A stretch of 5,668 bases of DNA, taken from contig CALCSA010000340.1 in the NCBI GenBank assembly GCA_937894185.1, forward strand, positions 1-5,668. The letters are read 5' to 3'. Made by a program: the position numbers and the translations under genes. The notes under the pieces were generated by a model. That model ran no database searches and was not told the DNA's origin. It saw only the letters and a program-made list of their open reading frames with translations. The DNA comes from an uncultured Clostridia bacterium (GTDB lineage: Bacteria; Bacillota; Clostridia; Oscillospirales; Ruminococcaceae). Below, in pieces: positions 1 to 4,546 of this stretch (within the stretch, counting starts at the first letter, position 1; every line of letters begins with the position of its first letter).

Positions 1-208
1 GCCGCAAAAACCGGGGACCCAGATAGGTCAGGTTGGAGGGGTCCAAGCGGACAGCATCCCAGCTTTCGTCGGGGGAGACTACCCGCTCCAGCACCTCGGA
101 CAAAGAGCAGGAGTAAAGCTCCACCGGGATGCCGTAGCGCTGGGTAAAGCGGGGAAGCAGATACTCCAGCGCCGTGATGGAAGGGGTGGTGTGGGCCAGC
201 ACCCGCAG
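1..208 (-). other. C-terminal type-2 solute-binding-like domain of the LacI-family regulator (partial)
   Basis: From about residue 324 the regulator reads like the first lobe of an ABC binding protein: a beta strand (LRVLAH), a helix ending LLPRFTQRYG, a second strand (IPVELYSCS), then SEVLERV and a DAVRLDP segment followed by TYLG. The lipoprotein encoded at 3316-4410 has the same order: LVLYTS, IVNLFTEKYP, INVEVVSAG, ELASRI, GDVLMGG, TYVG. The match is by eye. The domain has no signal peptide and must be cytoplasmic. Fusions of LacI or GntR DNA-binding regions to solute-binding domains occur in Firmicutes, so the architecture is uncommon rather than unique. Only about 69 residues are visible. 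Confidence 0.65.
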
Positions 209-1177
209 GGGCTTTGCCCGCAGGGGGGCAGGGGCGGAAAAGGGGGTGGTGCAGCCGGAAATGGCAAGAACCCGGGAGGATGCCGGCAGATCCTTTTCCA
301 CCTGATCCACCATGGCGCCGGCGGCCTCGTGACCCAACCGGCGATAGTTTAGGGTGATGTTATGGTATCTTGGATTTTGAGAGGTGCGCAAAGCCGCCAG
401 CGTAACGATCCGGGGAACCGAAAGCCCGCTTTCGATATACACCCGGTCCACCTTGTCAGCCAAGAGTTCATCGGCGCAGATGACACAGTCCAGACTGCGG
501 CGGCGCAGGACAGCGTGAACCGCCGGAGACTGCTCCTCCCTTGCGTTTTGAAACACATCCTCCTCCGTCAAAGGCAGATGTTGGCTCAGCTCTTGGTAAA
601 AGGCAGCCTGATCCCCAAACTCCAGCACGCCGGAAAGCAGGCAGGCCTCCTCCCCCTTGCCAAGGCAGGAAACCGCCCGGCGGGCAGCCTGCTTCAAATC
701 AAAGGTGTAGGAGGCAAACTCGCCGGCAGACGATGGCCGCTCCAAAAACAAAAGGGGAATCTTCCGGGCCAGAATCGACTGGTATTCCTTTTTGTGGTTT
801 TTCAGACAGGACACGGTAAACATCCCGCATACCTTTAAAGCCAAAGCATCGGAAATGGCTCTGCGTTCCAGATAGGGCAAATCGTCGGTCAAGAACAGGC
901 GCACCGAATAAGCGGCTCCCTCCGCCCGGCGCAGAATACCCGTAAAAAGATCTGCGTGGCCTCGTCTGGAAAGAGACGGCAAAATCAAAGCCAGAGTTTT
1001 GGTGGTGCCCCGCCGCAACAGGCTCGCTTTTTCGTCGATGGAATAGCCCATTGCCTTGGCAGTCTGCTCTACCAGGCGGATTTTTTCGTAGCTTACCCCT
1101 CCCCGCTTGTTGAGCACGTTGGATACGGTTCCGTGTGAAACTCCTGCGGCTTTCGCAATGTCCTTGATGGTGGCCAT
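1..1177 (-). CDS. LacI-family transcriptional regulator fused to a solute-binding-protein-like domain (3' end cut off)
   Basis: The minus strand is open for 392 codons from the ATG at 1177-1175 to the left edge, with no stop. Residues 1-60 form a LacI-type DNA-binding domain: a helix-turn-helix reading IKDIAKAAGVSHGTVSNVLN, then a hinge-like segment ending LLRRG near residue 57. Residues 60-315 fit the LacI/PBP1 effector domain, with family landmarks such as CVICADELLADKV (about 231-243) and ITLNYRRLGHEAAGAM (about 271-286). A usual LacI protein (about 330-350 residues) would stop soon after. This one continues from about residue 324 (LRVLAHTTPSITALEYLLPRF) into a segment resembling the start of an ABC solute-binding protein. 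The start is supported by AGAGG (plus-strand 1185-1189), 7 nt upstream. It is divergent from the transport operon, so it is the likely local regulator (inference). Total length and stop are unknown. The effector is not identifiable. Confidence 0.9.
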   Translation of the reverse strand, partial: MATIKDIAKAAGVSHGTVSNVLNKRGGVSYEKIRLVEQTAKAMGYSIDEKASLLRRGTTKTLALILPSLSRRGHADLFTGILRRAEGAAYSVRLFLTDDLPYLERRAISDALALKVCGMFTVSCLKNHKKEYQSILARKIPLLFLERPSSAGEFASYTFDLKQAARRAVSCLGKGEEACLLSGVLEFGDQAAFYQELSQHLPLTEEDVFQNAREEQSPAVHAVLRRRSLDCVICADELLADKVDRVYIESGLSVPRIVTLAALRTSQNPRYHNITLNYRRLGHEAAGAMVDQVEKDLPASSRVLAISGCTTPFSAPAPLRAKPLRVLAHTTPSITALEYLLPRFTQRYGIPVELYSCSLSEVLERVVSPDESWDAVRLDPSNLTYLGPRFLR

Positions 1178-1184
1178 AACCTAA

Positions 1185-1189
1185 CCTCT
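1185..1189 (-). promoter_or_regulatory. Ribosome binding site of the LacI-family regulator
   Basis: The minus strand reads AGAGG 7 nt before the ATG at 1177, a good Shine-Dalgarno match and distance. It supports this start over in-frame alternatives further downstream, which would remove the helix-turn-helix. Confidence 0.75.
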
Positions 1190-1232
1190 TTATCACCCGG
1201 GTCCTTGCGACTGAACCGCCGACAACCCGTAT

Positions 1233-1262
1233 TTTATATAACTTTTCACAGTTGGGTGGAAA
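1233..1262 (-). promoter_or_regulatory. Possible promoter of the LacI-family regulator
   Basis: On the minus strand TATAAA (plus-strand 1233-1238) is preceded, after 18 bp, by TTTCCA (plus-strand 1257-1262). The -10 is good and the -35 is weak (4 of 6). Transcription would start near 1226, giving a leader of about 50 nt. An 8-bp palindrome ACCCGGGT (1195-1202) lies in that leader just upstream of the ribosome binding site and could be an autoregulatory site, but this is speculative. Confidence 0.35.
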
Positions 1263-1386
1263 AACCGCCTTACATTCCGCCCGCCCGGCTTTAAAAGACG
1301 CTATCATTGATTGCAAAATTATGGTATTTGCGCTTTGTCCACAGGCTATAATAGCTATAAACAAAATACTACATTTTGGGCAGCAA

Positions 1387-1428
1387 TGCAAGATAGGAAG
1401 GCCTTACACAAGCTTTGCAAGGTAGGAA
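1387..1428 (+). repeat. Pair of 13-bp direct repeats TGCAAGRTAGGAA
   Basis: TGCAAGATAGGAA (1387-1399) recurs as TGCAAGGTAGGAA (1416-1428) with one mismatch, offset by 29 bp. The pair lies about 75-115 bp upstream of the predicted start of transcription of the transport operon and outside any gene I accept. Tandem sites of this kind often bind a regulator. Which protein would bind here is unknown. Confidence 0.5.
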
Positions 1429-1434
1429 AAAATA

Positions 1435-1452
1435 ATGACAGGTTTATGACAC
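1435..1452 (+). promoter_or_regulatory. Pho-box-like element (reverse orientation)
   Basis: ATGACAGGTTTATGACAC contains two ATGACA hexamers exactly 11 bp apart. Read on the minus strand it matches the enterobacterial PhoB box CTGTCATAWAWCTGTCAY at 16 of 18 positions by my hand comparison. Firmicute PhoP boxes are also direct hexamer repeats (TTAACA-like) at 11-bp pitch, and a further TTGACA lies at 1467, 21 bp after the second ATGACA. The site sits just upstream of the predicted -35, where a response regulator could activate. It fits an operon with two phosphatase-family enzymes, but binding is inferred. Confidence 0.45.
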
Positions 1453-1478
1453 GTTCCAAAAAAGTATTGACACGTTCC
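1447..1478 (+). repeat. Tandem 11-bp repeat TGACACGTTCC, candidate operator
   Basis: TGACACGTTCC occurs at 1447-1457 and 1468-1478, identical and 21 bp apart, so both face the same side of the helix. Each is centred on CG; the first with its neighbour is roughly symmetric (TGNNACGTNNCA), as in many LacI-family operators. The second copy overlaps the predicted -35. An imperfect inverted relative, GGAAGTGTTAA, lies at 1496-1506 around the predicted transcription start. The divergent LacI-family protein is the obvious candidate binder. The first copy overlaps the Pho-box-like element, so the two readings compete or cooperate. Confidence 0.5.
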
Positions 1479-1495
1479 GAAATTATAGATATTAT
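1467..1495 (+). promoter_or_regulatory. Predicted sigma-A promoter of the HAD/transporter operon
   Basis: TTGACA at 1467-1472 is a perfect -35. After exactly 17 bp, TATTAT at 1490-1495 is a -10 with one mismatch. Transcription would start near 1502, giving a leader of about 37 nt. With such strong core elements, repression by a factor covering the -35 is as plausible as activation from the upstream repeats. Confidence 0.75.
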
Positions 1496-1524
1496 GGAAG
1501 TGTTAATTGTGATCATACAGCTTT

Positions 1525-1530
1525 AAGGAG
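1525..1530 (+). promoter_or_regulatory. Ribosome binding site of the Cof-type HAD phosphatase
   Basis: AAGGAG lies 8 nt upstream of the ATG at 1539, a near-ideal Shine-Dalgarno sequence and spacing, which fixes this start. Confidence 0.85.
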
Positions 1531-1538
1531 TGCCATAG

Positions 1539-2366
1539 ATGAAAATTCGTGCAATACTGCTGGATTTTGACGGGACGGCCTTACAACAGGACCAGACCTA
1601 CATATCCTACCGCAACAAACAGGCCCTGATGGCGGCAATGGAAAAGGGAATTCAGATCATCCCTTCTACCGGACGGGTAGAGGACATGTTCCCTCCCCAG
1701 ATCGAAGCCGACAAGCGCATCCGCTATTGGGTGACCGCCAACGGTGCCCGGGTGGTGGACCGCCAAACCGGCGAGATCATCTACCAGTCCCTGTTTACAC
1801 CAGAAGAGTCGGCCCAGCTTTGCCGCCTGTACGAAGGCCAGAAGATTTACTCGGAAATCTCGGCAAACGGCCTGATCTATATGGAAAAAGAAGTCTGCCA
1901 GAATCTTGGCGCTTATCCTGTTCCCCCTCACCACGTCTGGTTTTTGGAAGAGGGCAGACAAGTCGAATTGGAAAAGCCCTCCGAGTTCTTCTTGGAGGAA
2001 CAAATCGGCATTGAAAAAATTAACATCTACGGCGTGCCCGAGGAAAAACAAAAGCCTATGATGGATGCTCTGGATGCCACCGGCATTGTAGAAATTACAC
2101 CGGGAGCCGGTAAGGACATTCAGTTCTTCCCCAAGCATTTGGACCGGACCAAGGCTCTGGACGCTCTCTTCCAGCGTCTGGGCATCGGCTACGAAAACGT
2201 CATGGCGTTGGGAGACAGCGTTCTGGACGCCCCCGCCATTCAGCGTGCCGCCCTTGGAGTAGCCATGGGCAACGCTCCCGGCAGTGTCAAGAAGGTTGCA
2301 GACTTTGTCACCGCCCCCTTTGATCAAGACGGTGTAGCGGTGGCTATCGAAAAATATCTTTTGTGA
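1539..2366 (+). CDS. Cof-type HAD-IIB family phosphatase
   Basis: This 275-residue protein has the four HAD motifs in order. Motif I is DFDGT with the nucleophile Asp9 and acid/base Asp11. Motif II is PSTGR around Thr44. Motif III is probably Lys205 in LDRTKALDAL. Motif IV is GDSVLD with Asp226 and Asp230 for magnesium. The long insert between motifs II and III (about residues 85-200) is where the C2 cap of Cof/HAD-IIB enzymes lies, and the length is normal. Such cytoplasmic enzymes hydrolyse sugar phosphates, flavin phosphates and similar small phosphoesters, often promiscuously. Motif IV has Leu where many relatives have Asn (GDxxND), and the usual KGxAL around the lysine is TKALDAL. As the first gene after the predicted promoter, 7 nt before the next hydrolase, it probably acts on the imported solute (inference). 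The exact substrate is unknown. Confidence 0.9.
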   Translation: MKIRAILLDFDGTALQQDQTYISYRNKQALMAAMEKGIQIIPSTGRVEDMFPPQIEADKRIRYWVTANGARVVDRQTGEIIYQSLFTPEESAQLCRLYEGQKIYSEISANGLIYMEKEVCQNLGAYPVPPHHVWFLEEGRQVELEKPSEFFLEEQIGIEKINIYGVPEEKQKPMMDALDATGIVEITPGAGKDIQFFPKHLDRTKALDALFQRLGIGYENVMALGDSVLDAPAIQRAALGVAMGNAPGSVKKVADFVTAPFDQDGVAVAIEKYLL

Positions 2367-2368
2367 GG
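2365..2368 (+). promoter_or_regulatory. Ribosome binding site of the second HAD hydrolase, overlapping the preceding stop codon
   Basis: GAGG begins inside the TGA stop (2364-2366) of the upstream phosphatase gene and lies 5 nt before the ATG at 2374. Terminating ribosomes would sit directly on it, so the two hydrolases are probably translationally coupled. Confidence 0.6.
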
Positions 2369-2373
2369 TTTTC

Positions 2374-3243
2374 ATGAAAAAGAATCTGTTTCCCGACTAT
2401 CAACCCAAGCATGACCGGCTTATTTGCGTGGATTCCGACGGCTGTGTCTTTGACACCATGGAGCTCAAACATAAGGAGTGCTTCTGCCCCGCCGCCATTC
2501 ACGCCTGGGGACTTCAGCCCATTTCTAAGTATGTCAGAGACGCATGGGAGTATTCCAACCTCTATTCCAAGGATCGGGGGCGTTCCCGCTTCCACGAGAT
2601 TTTGCTGGTGTTCGACCTGTTGGCCCGCCGGGAAGAACTGAAAGAGTACGACTTTCAGCTCCCCGACATCGCCCCCCTGCGCAAGTGGGTGGAAACCGCT
2701 CCCCTGCTCAACAACGAGGAGCTGGCCAAGCAGAAAGGCCCTGTGATGGAGCAGGCCCTGCGCTGGTCTTTGGAGATGAACAGCCGGGCTGCCGATATGG
2801 TGGAGGGAGTTCCTCCCTTCCCCGGTGTCAGAAAAAGTTTTGAGCGGCTTTCCAAGCAGGCGGATATTGTCATTGTTTCCGCCACTCCTCGGGAAGCTCT
2901 GGAGCGGGAATGGAACGAGCACGGCCTGATGGAGTACATCACCCTGCTCTGCGCTCAGGAAGACGGCTCCAAAAAGGAATGTATTGCCTCTATCAAGACA
3001 CACTATGACCAAGGCAACATTCTGATGATGGGGGACGCTCCCGGAGATCAGGAAGCCGCTAAGGCCAACGGGGTTCTGTTCTTCCCCATTCTGCCGGGAC
3101 AGGAGATCAAGTCCTGGAAGGAGTTTTGTGAAGTGGGCGCCGATTGCTTCCTGGAAAACCGCTTTGCCGGTGAATACCAACAGGAACTGATCCGCCGCTT
3201 TGACAAGAGCCTGCCCAACACCCCTCCCTGGGAATCCAACTAG
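2374..3243 (+). CDS. HAD-superfamily hydrolase (subclass I, phosphoglycolate-phosphatase-like)
   Basis: This 289-residue protein has HAD motif I DSDGCVFD with nucleophile Asp20 and Asp22. Motif II is Ser169 in IVIVSAT. Motif III is a lysine in GSKKE (Lys200 or 201). Motif IV is GDAPGD with Asp221 and Asp225. The mostly helical stretch between motifs I and II (about 28-155) is the position of a C1 cap, so it belongs to a different HAD class from its upstream neighbour. Its catalytic set appears complete. The family includes phosphoglycolate phosphatase and beta-phosphoglucomutase relatives. The phosphonoacetaldehyde hydrolase signature (DWAGT) is absent, which argues against classical PhnX. 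The start is supported by GAGG at 2365-2368 and only 7 nt separate it from the previous gene. A cytoplasmic phosphatase or phosphotransferase in the solute pathway is the best guess; the substrate is not recognisable. Confidence 0.85.
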   Translation: MKKNLFPDYQPKHDRLICVDSDGCVFDTMELKHKECFCPAAIHAWGLQPISKYVRDAWEYSNLYSKDRGRSRFHEILLVFDLLARREELKEYDFQLPDIAPLRKWVETAPLLNNEELAKQKGPVMEQALRWSLEMNSRAADMVEGVPPFPGVRKSFERLSKQADIVIVSATPREALEREWNEHGLMEYITLLCAQEDGSKKECIASIKTHYDQGNILMMGDAPGDQEAAKANGVLFFPILPGQEIKSWKEFCEVGADCFLENRFAGEYQQELIRRFDKSLPNTPPWESN

Positions 3244-3249
3244 GTTTTT

Positions 3250-3265
3250 ACACGGCTTGCCGTGT
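3250..3265 (+). other. Intercistronic hairpin, 7-bp perfect stem
   Basis: ACACGGC (3250-3256) and GCCGTGT (3259-3265) are perfect inverted repeats two bases apart. In RNA, G-U and A-U pairs could add up to four weaker pairs outward. No T-run follows on either strand (the T-run at 3245-3249 precedes it), so it is not a normal intrinsic terminator. It lies between the hydrolase stop and the binding-protein gene. Possible roles are mRNA processing or stabilisation that raises binding-protein expression, or a protein-binding palindrome. Confidence 0.55.
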
Positions 3266-3303
3266 GAGACAAATAACGCTACACAATTAAGTAACGACTA
3301 TCT

Positions 3304-3309
3304 AGGAGG
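3304..3309 (+). promoter_or_regulatory. Strong ribosome binding site of the solute-binding lipoprotein
   Basis: A perfect AGGAGG stands 6 nt before the ATG at 3316. It is the strongest site in the window, consistent with the high level needed for a binding protein. Confidence 0.9.
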
Positions 3310-3315
3310 AAAATT

Positions 3316-4410
3316 ATGAAAAAGCTCTTAAGCATTTTGCTGACAGCCGTTTTGGTACTGGGTCTTACAGCCTGCGGCGGCGGTCAATCTTCCCAAAGCG
3401 CTGCTCCTTCCCAGTCTGCCGCGCCTGCATCTTCCGAGGCGGCTCCCGCCGAATCTGAAAGTGCCGAACCTGCCGAAGAACCCACCAACTCGTTGGTACT
3501 GTACACATCTGCCAGCGCCGGCGAGTATGAGCTGATTGTCAACCTGTTCACCGAGAAGTACCCCGAGATCAACGTTGAAGTGGTCAGCGCCGGCACCGGC
3601 GAGCTGGCCAGCCGTATTAACGCCGAGAAGACCTCTCCCTACGGCGACGTGCTGATGGGCGGCGGCGCCACCACTTATGTGGGCATCGCCGATCTGCTGG
3701 AGACTTATGTCACCCCCAACACCCCTGACCTGTTCGAGGACTTTGTCTCCTCCTATGGCCTGTTCACCCCCTGCTATATCAACGTCAACTCCATCATCGT
3801 CAACAAAAAGCTGATTGATGAGCTGGGCGTGACCGTGGATGGCTGGGAATCCCTCGCCGATGAAAGGCTCAAAGGCAACATTTCCTTTGCCAGCCCTGCA
3901 GACTCCTCTTCCGCTCTGGAAGTGCTGATCAACATGATTGCCGCTATGCCTGACTCCAATGACGGGTGGGAGTATGCTAAAAAATTCCTGGCTAACCTGG
4001 ACGGCAAGCTGGCCTCCGGTTCTTCTGCCGCTTATAAAAACGTGGTGGAAGGCGAGTACGAAGTGGGACTTTGCAACGAGGACAAGACCATCTCCTACAT
4101 GAAGGCCGGCGCAGATGTTTACGCTGTCTACGCCAAAGAAGGCATCACCCTGCGTACCTCCAATATTGGTATTATCAAGGGTAGTAACAACCTGTACAAC
4201 GCCAAGCTCTTTGTGGACTTTGTCACCTCTCCGGAGTGCCAGACCGCCATGGAAGCCGAGCTGAACGTTCGTCCTGCCCGCAAAGATGTGCCCATGACCA
4301 CCGAGGGCCGGGTTGCCACCACCGATCTGGTGTCCATTCCTTATCCCGAGGATGTTTCCGCTTCCGAGGTCAAGACCCAGTTCCAGGATGTTTGGACTGC
4401 CCTTTCCTAA
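3316..4410 (+). CDS. ABC transporter solute-binding lipoprotein, AfuA/FbpA/phosphonate-type family
   Basis: This 364-residue protein starts with a lipoprotein signal peptide: KK, a hydrophobic core, and lipobox LTAC with the lipidated Cys20. A Ser/Ala/Glu/Pro-rich linker (about 21-57, with QSAAP repeated) tethers the binding domain to the outer face of the membrane. The mature domain begins LVLYTSASAGEYELIVNLF and continues with EKYPEINVEVVSAGTGELAS and GDVLMGGG. This is the pattern of the group that includes ferric-iron (FbpA), hexose-phosphate (AfuA) and 2-aminoethylphosphonate binding proteins. I do not see the paired tyrosines usual for ferric binding, but cannot rule out iron. The two upstream HAD hydrolases favour a phosphorylated organic ligand (inference). 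Its ATPase follows after 136 bp. Length is normal. The start is fixed by AGGAGG at 3304-3309. Confidence 0.9.
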   Translation: MKKLLSILLTAVLVLGLTACGGGQSSQSAAPSQSAAPASSEAAPAESESAEPAEEPTNSLVLYTSASAGEYELIVNLFTEKYPEINVEVVSAGTGELASRINAEKTSPYGDVLMGGGATTYVGIADLLETYVTPNTPDLFEDFVSSYGLFTPCYINVNSIIVNKKLIDELGVTVDGWESLADERLKGNISFASPADSSSALEVLINMIAAMPDSNDGWEYAKKFLANLDGKLASGSSAAYKNVVEGEYEVGLCNEDKTISYMKAGADVYAVYAKEGITLRTSNIGIIKGSNNLYNAKLFVDFVTSPECQTAMEAELNVRPARKDVPMTTEGRVATTDLVSIPYPEDVSASEVKTQFQDVWTALS

Positions 4411-4445
4411 TTTAAGCATGCACCAAACAAGGCAATCAGTTTCAG

Positions 4446-4475
4446 GCGCCCGCCGCCGTCAAAAGCTGCGGGCGC
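4446..4475 (+). other. GC-rich hairpin after the binding-protein gene
   Basis: GCGCCCGC (4446-4453) pairs perfectly with GCGGGCGC (4468-4475) around a 14-nt loop. The sequence after it (TACCATTATATT) is not a U-run, so efficient intrinsic termination is unlikely. Such a structure after a binding-protein gene commonly protects the upstream mRNA or partly limits read-through into the transporter genes (general knowledge of binding-protein operons). Its right arm can also pair with a downstream segment. Confidence 0.65.
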
Positions 4476-4497
4476 TACCATTATATTCCACACTTGC

Positions 4498-4511
4498 GCC
4501 CACCCTTGGGC
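4498..4511 (+). other. Second hairpin ahead of the ATPase gene
   Basis: GCCCA (4498-4502) and TGGGC (4507-4511) form a 5-bp stem with a 4-nt loop, 14 nt before the GGAGG at 4526. The left arm overlaps GCGCCC (4496-4501), which could instead pair with GGGCGC (4470-4475) of the preceding hairpin. The helices are therefore mutually exclusive. Confidence 0.45.
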
Positions 4512-4533
4512 AGTTATGTCATTACGGAGGAAT

Positions 4534-4537
4534 GGAG
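4534..4537 (+). promoter_or_regulatory. Ribosome binding site of the ABC ATPase that decides its start
   Basis: GGAG at 4534-4537 is 9 nt before the ATG at 4547. The stronger GGAGG at 4526-4530 is only 1 nt before the ATG at 4532 and 16 nt before 4547, so it suits neither start well. I therefore prefer 4547. Confidence 0.55.
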
Positions 4538-4546
4538 CAATACTTT

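Larger units (their letters stand above)
1178..1538. other. Divergent intergenic regulatory region
   Basis: These 361 bp separate the regulator from the operon and are visibly more AT-rich than the flanking genes. Besides the promoters and repeats listed separately, the region holds the perfect palindrome GCTATAATAGC (1345-1355) with TATAAT inside it; no good -35 lies upstream of that TATAAT. A short open frame at 1311-1526 has no ribosome binding site or recognisable content and is not accepted as a gene. No RNA gene or riboswitch was recognised. Confidence 0.7.

Noticed and set aside
362..838. 158-codon plus-strand frame opposite the regulator
   Set aside because: It is antisense to a well-supported coding region, with no ribosome binding site or recognisable domain.
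1347..1352. TATAAT as a second plus-strand promoter
   Set aside because: No acceptable -35 lies 16-18 bp upstream, and the better TTGACA/TATTAT pair is closer to the operon. The motif is part of the palindrome GCTATAATAGC.
699..1391. 230-codon minus-strand frame overlapping the regulator gene
   Set aside because: It is in another frame of the LacI-family gene. The frame starting at 1177 gives a clear helix-turn-helix and sensor domain, so this one is a shadow.
1311..1526. 71-codon plus-strand open frame in the divergent intergenic region
   Set aside because: It has no ribosome binding site, no recognisable protein features, and it spans the predicted promoter and repeats. It is most likely chance.
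2374..3243. Phosphonoacetaldehyde hydrolase (PhnX) as identity of the second hydrolase
   Set aside because: The PhnX signature around the nucleophile (DWAGT) is absent, the motif here is DSDGCVFD, and no aminotransferase is present in the window.
3250..3265. Rho-independent terminator between the hydrolase and binding-protein genes
   Set aside because: The stem is good, but no T-run follows on either strand, so it is listed as a hairpin of unknown role.
3328..4419. 363-codon minus-strand frame covering nearly the whole binding-protein gene
   Set aside because: It is antisense to a gene with a strong ribosome binding site and a lipobox. Its His/Gly-rich composition is typical of the mirror of GC-biased codons. 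The same reasoning removes the antisense frames at 1581-2375 and 2344-3180.
4313..4546. 78-codon N-terminal extension of the ABC ATPase
   Set aside because: It overlaps the binding-protein gene out of frame, crosses the intercistronic hairpins and has no family sequence; the ATPase family normally begins at about 4547.
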